Positions 32,153 through 45,446 of a DNA stretch of 64,000 nt are shown here, piece by piece. Position 1 is the first letter of the stretch, and each line of letters begins with the position of its first letter. The DNA comes from Hydrangea macrophylla (Eukaryota; Streptophyta; Magnoliopsida; Cornales; Hydrangeaceae), in NCBI GenBank assembly GCA_033977485.1, contig CM066993.1, forward strand, positions 68,178,864-68,242,863. Reading direction: 5' to 3'. The position numbers were made by a program, and so were the translations under genes. Below the pieces are notes generated by a model. The model was not told the origin of the DNA. It saw only the letters and a program-made list of their open reading frames with translations, and did no database searches.

Positions 32153-35100
32153 ATGGCTGGAAGAAATCTCAGGAACCGTCCCGCTATTGAAGATGCACCC
32201 CCGGTAATAGATCCAACCGGAATGTTTGAAGCTTTTGTAAGAAGATTGGAGAGGGTTAGTGATCAGAATGCAAGGAGCAATAATCAGAATGGGAATCATA
32301 ACGGGAATGGGAGGCAAACCCACCAGACTGGAGACAAGCTTCTCAAGGAGTTTCGCGCTCTGCGACCTGAATATTTTGCTGGGACTGATGAACCCTGGCA
32401 AGCGGAACAGTGGCTATGCCAGACGGAGCGTATCTTTGAGACCATAGAGTGCACGGATCTGGAGAAGAAGCGTTTGGCTATCTTTCAGCTGTCTTATGCA
32501 GCGGCTGATTGGTGGGATGCTGAAAAGGCGACCATAGGGGAAGAAGCTGCAAGGAGAATGCCGTGGGTGGTGTTTAAGGAAAGATTTCTCGAGAAGTATT
32601 TTCCTGAAGAAGAGAAGGACAAGAGAGAGAAAGAGTTTATGGAGTTGACTCAAGGGAATCTGACTGTCCGTGAGTACACTACTCGATTTGAGCGTCTGTC
32701 TCGCTTTGCTCCACATATGGTGGACACACCCCAGAGAAAAATCAAGAAGTATCACCGGGGCCTTAACCTGTCTCTCCGACATCTGACTATGGGGCATCTG
32801 GGCCAGTCATTTGAAGCTCTGGTGAGATTGGCTACGGGGTTAGAGAATGATGGGTGTCAGAATTCAAAGCCATTTGGAAATCGACCTCCGCAGAAGGGTT
32901 ATTCTGGACAGAAATCAGGGTACCCTCAGGGACAGAAAAGGACCTGGGATGGAGGGAAGAAACCTCAACAGACACAAGCAGTACAGCAATATCCGCCTCG
33001 AGCAATAGGAGGGAACGACAACAATAATTGCTTCAATTGTGGTAATCCCGGTCACCGAGCTAAAGATTGCAGACTGACTAGGCGTGCTGATCGTCCGGGA
33101 ATTATGTGCTATAATTGTGGCATGTCAGGTCACATAAGTCCGGAATGCAAGGCTCCTAGGAGAGGCAATTACGGTCAGCAAGGACAGGCCCGCTTGAATG
33201 CTGTTATTCCCGAGGCTGCTGGTTATGAAGAAATAGGTTATGAAGAAGGTACTTATGAGGAGGGACTGCCCGAGCAACGAGCAGTGGAAGGTACTCTAAC
33301 CTTGTTTAACTCTCATGTTAAAATTTTATTTGACACCGGTGCTACACATTCCTTTATATCTGTTAAGACTGTTCGGAAGTTGGGTATAGTACCGCAACAT
33401 TTAGAGGAAGCTCTAAGTGCTGTCTCACCCTTAGGGACCATCGTCAAGTTATTACATGTATGTAAGGACTGTCCTCTACGGTTAGGAGACCGTGAACTTT
33501 TGGCGAGTTTGGTGGTTCTGTCGATGAAGGAATTTGATATAATCTTGGGAATGGATTGGCTCGAGGAGAATCATGCGAAGTTGGATTGTGCAAGGAAGAG
33601 GATCACATTTGCGGACAATGGGAATCGACTCTTCGATTTCCAATGTAACCCTTCGGGTGATATGTTATTCGTGAAGAAGAAGGATGGGACAATGCGGTTG
33701 TGTATTGACTACCGGGAATTGAATAAGGTTACTATTAAGAATAAGTATCCTTTACCTCGGATAGACGATCTGTTTGATCAGTTGCAAGGAGCCACGACCT
33801 TTTCTAAGATTGATCTACGGTCAGGGTATCACCAGTTGAGGGTGCGGAAAGAAGACATATCTAAGACTGCTTTCAGGACGAGGTACGGACACTATGAGTT
33901 CTTAGTGATGCCGTTTGGGATGACGAATGCTCCGGCTGTGTTTATGGACTTGATGAACAGAGTATTCAAGCCCTATTTGGATCAATTCGTTATTGTCTTT
34001 ATTGATGATATTTTGATCTATTCCAAGTCAGAGGAAGAGCATGAACAGCATCTACGGATCGCGTTGCAGACTCTCAAAGATCACCGCCTGTATGCTAAAT
34101 TCAGCAAGTGTGAATTCTGGCTTCAGGAAGTTAAGTTCCTCGGGCATGTGATCTCACAACAAGGAATCGCAGTTGACTCCTCAAAGACCGATGCAGTGGC
34201 GAATTGGACTCGGCCAACTAATGCTACAGAAGTCAGAAGTTTTTTGGGACTCGCTGGTTACTATCGGAGGTTTGTAGAGGGTTTCTCCAAGATAGCAGCC
34301 CCGTTAACCGGTTTGACTAAGAAAGATTTGAAGTTTGAATGGACTGATAAGCATGAACGCGCTTTTCTGGAATTAAAAGAGAGATTGACAACAGCGCCAG
34401 TGCTTGCGATACCAAAGGATGGTGAGAAGTTTACTATTTTCAGTGATGCCTCGTATCAAGGATTGGGTTGTGTCCTTATGCAAGACGGAAAGGTTATCGC
34501 ATATGGTTCACCACAGTTGAAGCCAAATGAATTGAATTACCCAACTCATGATTTGGAACTGGCAGCAGTTGTGTTTGCGCTCAAGATCTGGAGACACTAC
34601 CTCTATGGGGAGAAGTTTGATTTGTTCTCGGATCACAAAAGCCTTAAGTATTTGTTTACTCAGAAAGAGCTGAACATGAGGCAACGTCGGTGGATGGAGC
34701 TAATTAAGGACTACGACTTCACATTAGAGTACCACCCTGGTAAGGCTAATGTAGTTGCTGACGCCCTAAGTCGGAAACCTCAAGGAATGATTGCTTCATT
34801 GATGTTGAGGGAATGGAAAGCCTTGGAGACAATTGCAGAATTTGATATGCAGATTTCTGAGGGAAGTGTTGAGCAACACTTTGGATGCCTCATGGTACAA
34901 CCAACACTTGTGAGTCGGATCATCGAGGTCCAAAAGAAGGACGAGAAGTTTCAAGTATGGTTCGTCAAGATGTCAGAAAAGGACCCTACAGAATGGAAAG
35001 TTGGGACCGATGGAGGATACCGATGTCGAGACAGATTGTGTGTGCCAGATTTAGGAGAATTGAGAAAAGATATTCTCGAAGAAGCACATAAATCAAGACT

Positions 35101-36236
35101 GACAGTACACCCTGGAGGAACAAAGATGTATAAGGATTTAAAGAGAAACTTCTGGTGGGAAGGGATGAAACAAGAAGTAGCCAAGTTTGTGTCTAAATGT
35201 TTGACTTGTCAACAAGTAAAGGCCGAACATCAGAGACCCTCAGGATTGTTACAACCCTTACCTGTTCCAGGATGGAAGTGGGAACACATAACTATGGATT
35301 TCGTGGTTGGATTACATCGGTTACAACAGAGCCATGACGCAATTTGGGTAATTATGGATCGTTTGACGAAGTCTGCACACTTTATCGCGTACAATATGAC
35401 TTACCCAGTAGAAAGGATGAGTCGAATGTACCTACAGCAAGTGGTGCGACTGCACGGTGCGCTTGTGTCGATTGTATCAGATCGCGATGCACGTTTTACC
35501 TCGGGATTTTGGGAAAGTTTGCAGAAGGCGATGGGGACTTCGCTCAAGATGAGTACTGCTTTCCATCCTCAGACCGATGGACAGACCGAGCGTGTTAATC
35601 AGATTATGGAAGATATGCTCAGAGCTTGTGCAATTGACTTTGAAGAGTCTTGGGAGACGCACTTGCCGTTCGTCGAATTTGCGTATAACAACAGTTATCA
35701 CTCGAGTATTGGGATGGCGCCGTTCGAAGCTTTGTACGGACGGCCATGTCGATCTCCGTTGTGTTGGGCAGAAGTGGGAGACACAGAACTTTTGGGACCA
35801 GATTTGGTGAGAGAGACTAATGAGAAGATTTCACTGGTCAAGGAAAGAATGAAAACTGCACAGGGTAGACACAAGAGTTATGCGGATCGACGTCGAAAAG
35901 ATTTGGAGTTCAGTGTGGGAGATCACATACTCCTTAAAGTTTCACCTGTTCGGGGAGTAGTACGTTTTGGTCAGAAAAGAGGAAAGTTGGCACCTCGTTT
36001 CATCGGACCATTTGAAATATTGGAGCGTGTTGGGAAAGTGGCTTATCGGCTCGCGTTGCCACCAATGATGTCTGGTGTTCATAACGTGTTCCATGTCAGT
36101 ATGATAAGGAAATACATACGGGATCCTTCACATGTAGTAAATTTTGATGATATTGAGACAAATCAGAATGTTGTCTACAAGGATAGACCTGTGAGGATTC
36201 TTGACCAGAGTATCAAGAGGCTGAGAAGAAGAGACG
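32153..36236 (+). pseudogene. Tekay chromovirus gag-pol, internally deleted and 3'-truncated
   Basis: One open frame. Gag first (retrotransposon gag domain about residues 60-230), two CCHC zinc knuckles (from residue 293 and about 319), protease DTG at residue 394, RT with FIDD (Asp618-Asp619), RNase H (Asp765), integrase with HHCC-type zinc site (about 980-1025), first core Asp1049 and later SDRD and QTERVNQ parts, then the start of a chromodomain. Between the protease end (DFQCNPSG) and RT ([11 protein letters not shown], near 33655) about 120 residues usual in this family are missing without a frame change. The frame is cut at 36236 by the next LTR and reads 12 codons into it. No stop codon in between. 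Lineage call by RT wording is firm. Confidence 0.88.
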
Positions 36237-38779
36237 TGATGAGAGCTGATATTAGCTTAATATTAGCTCGATAAGGAGTAAAAACTGACAGGATTTAACC
36301 CCATTTTCCTAGTGCTACCTGCACTTGTGTTTTAATTCGTTTCTTTACACAATGATGTATTTTTCGTGGTATGTTGTTGTGTTTAGCTCTTTGAATGCAG
36401 GTTCTGAAGTTAAAATGAATGAAAAATTGAAAGGAATAACTCAAGAAACAAATTGTTGAAGTCTTGATACCAATCGATTGACATAATATCAATCGATTGA
36501 TATGTTTTCTTTACCAATCGATTGAACTCTTTATCAATCGATTGAATTATTTATCAATCGATTGATATCTTTGTCAATCGATTGACTTAAACTGGAAACA
36601 GTATGTGATTAATGGAGCAAGATTTCAACAATCAGGCGACAACCAGCCGTTATGGAGTGAACCTGGACGCCTTAAGCTCGTGGACTTAACACTATATATA
36701 GAGGAGAGTGAAGAGGGTCAAGGGTTGGCTCACTTTGTATTGTTTTTGTAGGGATTTCTCCAGTTATTTTGGTTTTTGGATTGAACTCCAGTGAAAAGTT
36801 AATATTCTACATTCAATCTCAAGTTCAGGTTTTCTTTTCTTGATTCTAGTTGCTTAGGAATTGTTTGTTTGTGACTTATATTATAGTTTTAGTTGATTTC
36901 AACATTTTTAATTAAAAATTTCAATCCATGGCAATGTTTGATCTTATTTTTCAGTGTATTTATATTTATTCAGTTCTAAACATGGTTGAGTAGATTCCTG
37001 GTTGGGAATAATGTGAAGAAACATCGTTCCCAGCCCTTTGCCATGATTCTGTGAAAGAGTCAATGTCAATCGATTGGATACAGAATCCAATCGATTGACA
37101 TAGATTCTAAGTCAATCGATTGATATACTTGTCAATCGATTGAAAGCCATTTCATATCAATCGATTGACATAATATCAATCGATTGATATGTTTATGACT
37201 TGGGTTTACTCCTTTTTGTATTTCAGTAACTTTTGTTTCAGAAACTAAGACCAAATTGATCTTCATAGTTCAAATTGCAATCTGATTTTGGAATAAGAGC
37301 TCTTTTGATTAATTAACTCAATGAACACTCATAACAAACACATAGAATATTTCATACTCAATTTGCTAGTTATTGTTCATGGTTTTAATTAACTTCTTAT
37401 TTCAGTTCTTCATAAATAAGTGAGGTAAACGAACCACTAAATATGCAAGATTCACATACTTAGTGTTAGAATGCTTAACTTAATCATTTTGAAATAAGGA
37501 ATACTCTAAGGATAAAACCCCAGCTGTTCATTCTTGTTAAATCATGGTAGTGGCTGGCACTTTGTGGACTCACATGTTCCCAACTCTTTTTCATATTTGA
37601 TTTTACAGTTTTTAATTCTATCTAGTTAAGTCTTTGCTTCACTATATTTTGTTTCTTTTACTTATTCTATAGGACTGTTAGATCCCTCTTCTACAAGAAA
37701 TCATCTTTTATTTCATTTTAGGATCCAGTCTAGATTCTTCCGCCTTTACAATCCGTCCTTTGGGATTCGACCCGGTCTTACCGGTTTTAACGCGACGCGA
37801 CCGTCTACACTTGGACGTACTCTTCGGAGAACACATTTCAAGTCGTGTCAAGTTTTTGGCAATGTTTGATCTTATTTTTCAGTGTATTTATATTTATTCA
37901 GTTCTAAACATGGTTGAGTAGATTCCTGGTTGGGAATAATGTGAAGAAACATCGTTCCCAACCCTTTGCCATGATTCTGTGAAAGAGTCAATGTCAATCG
38001 ATTGGATACAGAATCCAATCGATTGACATAGATTCTAAGTCAATCGATTGATATACTTGTCAATCGATTGAAAGCCATTTCATATCAATCGATTGACATG
38101 ATATCAATCGATTGATATGTTTATGACTTGGGTTTACTCCTTTTTGTATTTCAGTAACTTTTGTTTCAGAAACTAAGACCAAATTGATCTTCATAGTTCA
38201 AATTGCAATCTGATTTTGGAATAAGAGCTCTTTTGATTAATTAACTCAATGAACACTCATAACAAACACATAGAATATTTCATACTCAATTTGCTAGTTA
38301 TTGTTCATGGTTTTAATTAACTTCTTATTTCAGTTCTTCATAAATAAGTGAGGTAAACGAACCACTAAATATGCAAGATTCACATACTTAGTGCCTAGAA
38401 TGCTTAACTTAATCATTTTGAAATAAGGAATACTCTAAGGATAAAACCCCAGCTGTTCATTCTTGTTAAATCATGGTAGTGGCTGGCACTTTGTGGACTC
38501 ACATGTTCCCAACTCTTTTTCATATTTGATTTTACAGTTTTTAATTCTATCTAGTTAAGTCTTTGCTTCACTATATTTTGTTTCTTTTACTTATTCTATA
38601 GGACTGTTAGATCCCCCTTCTACAAGAAATCATCTTTTATTTCATTTTAGGATTCAGTCTAGATTCTTCCGCCTTTACAATCCGTCCTTTGGGATTCGAC
38701 CCGGTCTTACCGGTTTTAACGCGACGCGACCGTCTACACTTGGACGTACTCTTCAGAGAACACATTTCAAGTCGTGTCA
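36237..38779 (+). repeat. Athila-type family B, first LTR, composite
   Basis: Starts TGATGAGAGC inside the Tekay chromodomain and ends GTGTCA before the PBS. It is 2543 bp against 1614 bp for the second LTR, because about 928 bp is present twice: 36932-37859 and 37860-38787. The first part (36237-37850) is by itself a complete LTR ending GTGTCA, followed by AGTTTTTGG and then the interior of another LTR. TATA box at 36693-36700. CAATCGATTG clusters at about 36468-36590 (upstream of TATA), 37063-37191 and 37992-38120. Confidence 0.88.
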
Positions 38780-38785
38780 AGTTTT

Positions 38786-38803
38786 TGGTGCCGTTGCCGG
38801 GGA
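38786..38803 (+). other. Primer binding site, family B unit 1 (tRNA-Asp type)
   Basis: TGGTGCCGTTGCCGGGGA, six bases after the LTR end. One base differs from the TGGCGCC form common in Athila elements and seen in family C. Confidence 0.85.
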
Positions 38804-38914
38804 CGGTAACGAAGGCCAGGAATTTTGGATTGATCCAATCTTTTCTTATCCCATTTCTATCTTTCTTTTTCTTTTCATTTCTTCAGAACACAAGCCGTAT
38901 TGTTGTGTCCTTCT

Positions 38915-41900
38915 ATGTCCTTTGATTCCACTGAAGCCTTCATCACAAATCTATTTGAAGATCCAATCCATAGTGCTGATAATCCCATTTTCACTCCATC
39001 CACTTCTAACTCAATGTCTGATACGGAGAGCCAACAAGGAGAGAATAGGCATGACCTCATCGATGACGGTCAACGACCTCTACGAGAACTCTTGGCTCCT
39101 GATCGCACTGCCACACCTTCTTGTATCCGCATCCCTCCACACACGGGTACATTCCATTTTCGTAATGGGATGATTCAACTGTTACCCACATTTCATGGGA
39201 TGGATAAAGAGAAGGCATACTTGCACATTCGAGATTTCGAAGATGTTTGTGGCACTTTCACAGATCAGACTTGCCCAAGTGATATAATCCGACTAAAGCT
39301 CTTTCCCTTCACCTTGAAGGACAAAGCGAAGTCATGGTTATTGTCACTCAAACCGAATTCGATTTCGACTTGGCCAGCAATTCATGAAGCCTTTCTCAAA
39401 AAGTTCTTCCCTAATCGGTTAACGACAGACATTTTGAGACAGATCAAGATGTATAATCAAAAAGAGGAAGAAACTTTCGCTGAGGCATGGGAGCGTTTTA
39501 AGGATTTGTTACTGCTCTGCCCGCATCATGGTTTTGAGAAGTGGCGAACAATAAGCTTCTTCTTTGATGGCCTAAGTCCAAAGTCAAAGAAGCTCGTAGA
39601 AACTACGAGTGACGGTGAGTTTATGAGCAAGAATACCGACCAAGCAGAGGCTCATTTCGAATGGTTAGCCGAACATGCACCAGAACGGGAAACTCAAGTG
39701 ACGAGAACTCAGACCAGTTTGAGTTCAAGTAAAAAGAGCATTTATCAGCTGAAGGCGGAAGATGGCTTACTGGAAAAATACGAGCAATTAGCTCATAAAT
39801 TGGAAATTTTGGAAGCAAAGAAGGACCCGGTAATACAATTTGCATCTGAAGAATCATGTTCGAGTTGTCTACAGATGGGGCATACCTCTCAACATTGCCA
39901 AATATACCCTGTTTACCAAGAACAGAGTCCAGTGGAGGTACATGCTATAAATGCCCCTGGTCGTTTCAACCCCAATGATAGGTGGAGTCATCCTGGTTTC
40001 GATCAAAGAAACAGTGCTGCTGCAGCGAACCCATCTCAACAGTGGCAGCCGAATAAAGGAAACCAATACCGACCTCAGAACCAAGGGTACCACCAGAGTT
40101 ACCAACCTCCTCCTACTTATCAACAAAATCAAGGGTATCACCAGAACCAATATCAAAATCATTCACCTCAATCCAACTACAATCAGGGGGGCAACAACCA
40201 AACCTCATCTAACACTTATGTGCCACCCCATAAGAAGGCACAAGAGGATCCTAATACACTCATGATGCAGCAGATGATGCAGCTAATGAGTAAACTCAAC
40301 ACAAGTGTAGAAAGGTTAGCTGCCCAACAAGGGGATCGAGAACGAACTATGTTCCCTGCACAGCCAGAGCCAAATCCTAAAGGCCAACACTCGGGTACAG
40401 GACCCTCGGGATCTGGACCACATGAGGAGGCCAAGGCGGTAACTGTGTTGAGGAGTGGAAAAGAAATTGAGAAAGTCTCTTTGCCCTCACAACCTGTAGT
40501 TAGTGATGAAGAAGAGGTAGAGAATGAAGAAGAATTGGTGGAAGAAGGAAAAGAGGGCGAAACAGTTGAGCCCAAAACAACAATTCCTGAGGATAATGAA
40601 ATAAAGAGAAGACCTGGAAAAGAACCCCTCCTTGAGGAGGCAACCAAATGTCCTTTTCCGGCACCATATCCTCAGAGGTTGAAGAAACCTCAACAAGAAA
40701 CGAAAAGTCAGGAGTTTCTGGAGTTGTTCAAACAGGTAAAGATCAATCTCCCACTCCTAGACGCAATTAAACAAGGGCCTTCCTACGCCAAGTTCCTAAA
40801 AGACTTGTGCACTGTAAAAAGGAAGCAAAGTGTTAAGAAGAGTGCTTACTTGGCATGCCAGGCGAGTGCGATCGTAAAACACGATTTGCCTCCTAAATAC
40901 AAGGATCCAGGTACGCCAACGGTTTCATGCATAATTGGTCAGAAGAAAGTGAACAATTCACTGCTCGATTTAGGATCGAGTGTTAATCTCTGACCTTACA
41001 CTGTCTATCAACAGTTAGGGTTAGGAGAACTTAAGCCCACTCGCATTACTCTCCAACTGGCAGATCGATCAATTAAATACCCGCGAGGAGTGCTGGAGGA
41101 TGTCTTAGTCCAGATTGACACTTTTGTCTTTCCTATTGACTTTGTTGTTCTGGACACTGAACCAGTTTACAATGCTAAATCTCAGATTCCAGTGATCTTT
41201 GGACTTCCTTTCCTCGCAACAATTGATGCGACGATTAAAGTAAGGAGTGGAGTTATGACCGTTGTTTTTGGGAATATGACATTGAATATCAAAATCTTTT
41301 CAAATCCCAAAATTGAAGATTTTGATGATGAGGAAGAGGAGGTGAACTGGGTAGAAGCAGTAATTCAAGATTGCTTTGATTCAACTGCTCACTCTGATCC
41401 TGTGGAGGCCGTTATGACTAATTCATGTTATGAATTGGAAAGATACACTCCACAAGATGAAAGAATGAGTCAGATATGTTCTATATTGGAGGTTGTTGAA
41501 GAGGAAGTTGCAAGAACAATGTGGACGGCTCAATATGAGCAGCTACCGCCAAAGACCAAGTTGGCTGTGCCGTCAAACCTGCAATTTCCAGAGTTGGAAC
41601 TGAAAGAGCTCCCAAAAGAATTGAAATATGTATTCCTGGGAGAAGAAAAGACCTTTCCTGTGATAATTTCATATGTTTTAAATCACGAACAGGAAGGCAA
41701 ACTGATACAGTTGCTTAAGCAACACAGGAGTGCGTTAGGATGGACCGTTGCTGATTTAAGAGGAATTAGTCCATCCATATGCACCCACAGGATTTACCTT
41801 GAGGAAGATGCCAAACCTTGTCGTCAAATGCAAAGGCGTCTTAAACCAAACATGCAAGAGGTGGTGAAGAAGGAAGTTTTGAAGTTGCTGGATGTTGGGG

Positions 41901-44497
41901 TTATTTATCCAATTTCGGATAGTCCTTGGGTAAGTCCGACTCAAGTAGTACCGAACAAAGCTGGCATTACAGTGGTAGAAAATAAAGCAGGAGAATTGGT
42001 ACCCACATGTGTAACCACAAGTTGGCGCATGTGTATTGACTATCGAAGGTTGAATGCGGTAACTCGGAAAGATCATTTTCCATTGCCCTTTATGGATCAA
42101 ATGCTCGAAAGGGTAGCGGGTCACCAATTCTATTGTTTCCTGGATGGTTATAGTGGTTATAACCAAATTGAAATTGATCCTGCTGATCAAGAGAAAACCA
42201 CTTTTACCTGCCCGTTTGGAACATTTGCATATCGCCGGATGCCATTCGGATTGTGCAACGCACCTGCTACTTTTCAGCGGTGCATGCTTAGCATCTTCAG
42301 CGATATGGTGGAGAAGATTATGGAGGTTTTTATGGATGATTTCTCCGTATTTGGAAGCAGCTTTGATGATTGCTTGGAGAACCTCCAGAAAGTCTTGAAA
42401 AGATGTGAAGAAAAGAATTTGGTCCTCAACTGGGAAAAATGTCACTTTATGGTGACAAAAGGGATTGTCTTGGGACATATTGTGTCTGCTGAGGGAATAC
42501 AAGTAGACAAGGCAAAGATCGATATAATTTCCAATCTTCCTGTCCCCACTACAGTGAAAGAAATACGATCGTTCCTAGGTCACGCCGGTTTCTACCGGAG
42601 GTTTATTAAAGATTTCAGTGTCGTATCTAGACCACTATGCCAACTCCTTGTTAAGGACCAACCATTTGAGTGGAACAGCAAGTGCCAGGAATCTTTTGAT
42701 AAACTCAAACATCACCTTATAACAGCTCCAATAATGCAATCTCCGGATTGGAGTCTTCCTTTTGAGTTGATGTGTGATGCGAGTGATACAGCGATCGGAG
42801 CTATTTTAGGGCAAAGGAAGGACAAGAAGCCTACTGTGATCTACTACGCCAGCAGAACCCTTGATGGAGCTCAACGTAATTACTCTACTACCGAAAAGGA
42901 GTTGCTGGCGATTGTATTCGCACTGGAGAAATTCAGGCAATATCTGATTGGCTCGCAGATCATTTGCTTCACTGATCATGCTGCATTGAAGTATCTGTTA
43001 TCCAAGAAGGATACAAAATAGCGATTGATACGCTGGATTCTCCTGCTCCAAGAATTTGATTTGGTTATCAAAGATAAAAAGGGGGTGGAGAATGTTGTAG
43101 CCGATCACCTCTCACGATTGACGTTTGAAGACAATTCTTCACAATCTATTCCGATCAGTGAATCTTTCCCAGATGAGCAACTTTTTGCTGCAACTAGTCT
43201 GCCCTGGTATGCTGACATTGTCAATTACCTGGCAACAGGGGAGACTCCATCTCATTGGTCCACCCCTGACAGAAAGAGGTTTCTATCCATCGCCCGATGG
43301 TTTTACTTTGATGATCCGTACTTGTTTAAGTACTGTGCGGATCAAGTAATCAGGCGATGTGTCCCCGAGGAGGATATCTCTCAAATTCTAGCTTCTTGCC
43401 ACTCAGAGGCCTGCGGTGGCCATTTCTGAGCTCAGAAAACTGCTCAAAAAGTGTTTAGTAGTGGTTTCTACTGGCCGACAGTTTTTAAAGATTGTTATGC
43501 ATTTTGTAGAGCATGTGCTAGATGCCAAATGTTGGGAAGCTTGTCAAAGAGAAATGAAATGCCGATGACCCCGATCATGACTATTGAAATCTTTGATTGC
43601 TGGGGCATCGATTTCATGGGACCATTCCCGCCATCATCACATTACGAATATATTCTTCTGGCGGTCGAATATGTGTCCAAGTGGGTTGAGGCCATTCCGA
43701 CAAGAAAAAGTGATCACAAAACAGTGATCTCATTCTTAAAGGAGAATATTCTGTCAAGATTCGGAACACCAAAGGCCATGATTAGTGATCGTGGAACCCA
43801 TTTCTGCAATAAGCCCTTTGAGGCGCTGATGAAGAAATATGGGGTCAATCATAAGGTTGCTTTATCATATCACCCACAATCAAATGGTCAGGCAGAGTTA
43901 GCCAATAGGGAGATCAAACATATCCTGGAAAAGACTGTTAACATCAATAGAAAGGATTGGTCGTCACGTTTAACTGATGCTTTGTGGGCGTACAGGACAG
44001 CGTATAAGACGAATCTTGGGATGTCTCCCTACAGGCTAATTTATGGAAAAGCTTGCCACTTGCCTGTGGAATTGGAGCATAAGGCATATTGGGCAACTAG
44101 ATTGCTAAATTTTGATATCCATGAAAGTGGTACATTGAGGAAATTACAACTCAATGAATTGGAAGAGATCAGGAATGATGCATATGATCGTGCTCGAACT
44201 TATAAGTCAAAATTAAAAGCTAAGCATGATCGATCGATCCTGAGAAAGAAGCTTGAACCGGGGCAGAAAGTGTTACTTTACGATTCAAAGCTTCATCTCT
44301 TTCCCAGGAAGCTGAGGTCAAGGTGGATAGGACCATTTGTTGTCAAAGAAGTGTTTCCACACGGAGCAGTAGAAATCGTTAATCCCAAGAATGGTAATGC
44401 CTTTAAAGTCAATGGACAACGTTTAAAACCATTTTTGGAGAGGTTCGAACCAGAATCAGAGACCATCCACCTGGATGATCCTGATTATTCTTCTTGA
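38915..44497 (+). pseudogene. Athila-type gag-pol, unit 1, three in-frame stops
   Basis: A single frame runs from ATG 38915 (the only early Met) to 44497, interrupted by stops at 40991-40993, 43019-43021 and 43427-43429. Order: gag domain (LKLFPFTLKDKAKSWLLSL), CCHC knuckle CSSCLQMGHTSQHC (from residue 315), Gln/Asn-rich linker, acidic stretch, protease LLDLGSSVNL cut by the first stop, RT with FMDD (42329-42340), RNase H cut by the second, integrase zinc site cut by the third, then integrase core ([26 protein letters not shown]). The first and third stops also occur in unit 2. Probably not functional on its own. Confidence 0.85.
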
Positions 44498-44603
44498 AAT
44501 TTGAGAACCTTATGTTGTTGTATAGTAGTTTTCTTCACTTTGTGTGCTTCTCTATTTTTCTGTTTCCTTTTATTCTTATTCTGTCTTTTTGATTGGCTGT
44601 AGG

Positions 44604-44888
44604 ATGAATCCATTGCATTACCTACCACATTTGCTCTACCATGGGGTCCATTCTCTAGGAACCCCAGAACAGAGGGAGCAAGAAAGGCCAATTTTTACTC
44701 CACTTTCCAGTTCATGCCCAGATTCCCCTATTGCGGTTGTTGCCAATATGAATACCTGGGATTTGCTTTGCGCAGTTCGAGAAATTCTGGAAGATTTTCA
44801 AATCAATTCGGACGGGGAAGTCGTGGAATACTCTGTGGATTTTGCTGAAGGAGAAGATTTTTCTTCCCCTGAACCTGAGCAAAATTGA
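44604..44888 (+). CDS. Small post-pol open frame, unit 1 (unknown)
   Basis: 94 codons from an ATG that directly follows an acceptor-like T-rich tract and GCTGTAG. The C-terminal half is acidic (FAEGEDFSSPEPEQN). No recognised domain. In unit 2 the same frame is cut by a TGA at 55783-55785. Position after pol matches where Athila elements carry spliced extra frames, but nothing in the sequence identifies a product. Confidence 0.35.
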   Translation: MNPLHYLPHLLYHGVHSLGTPEQREQERPIFTPLSSSCPDSPIAVVANMNTWDLLCAVREILEDFQINSDGEVVEYSVDFAEGEDFSSPEPEQN

Positions 44889-45446
44889 TAATTCCTATGG
44901 CAGATGAATAAGACAGAATTTCATTTTTGCTTTCTTTTTGTTTGTTTGTTTCCTGACCAAGATCTTGTACTCTTTGGATGATACTAATCCATTTTGAACT
45001 TTGAATTGATGATGTTTGGAATAAATTCTTCCAATTTGTGTGATTGATAGGTTTGATTCCTGTTTGAATGCTCAAAGTCTTGTTTCTGTCTTAAAAATGC
45101 ATTCTTAAACAGTTGGGGGTTATTATATACATTTCCCTAGTCAATCGATTGAACAAGTTTGTCAATCGATTGAACATTTTTGAATCAATCGATTGGAAGA
45201 TTAAGTCAATCGATTGACTCCTAATGTCAATCGATTGACATTTCTCACAGACGTAATGTCTGTTCTTCTCCCTCTCTCTCATTTCATTTCAAAATTCTGT
45301 GAGAGAGAGAGGGAAAAGGCGATTCTGAGGGAGTGAGAAGGAGACCCCTCCCATAACGTCCATCATCATCATCATCATCACCTTCATCATCATCATCATC
45401 CTCATCTTCATCTCTCGTCCACACCATCTCCACCGCCTCTGTTCCC

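Noticed and set aside
36295..36492. 65-codon - strand frame present in both B LTRs (also 48229-48426)
   Set aside because: Duplicated only because LTRs are copies; no start context or domain.
41756..42502. 248-codon open frame on the - strand within RT (and 52761-53507)
   Set aside because: Antisense shadow of the conserved RT-coding frame; repeated in unit 2 only because the units are near-identical.
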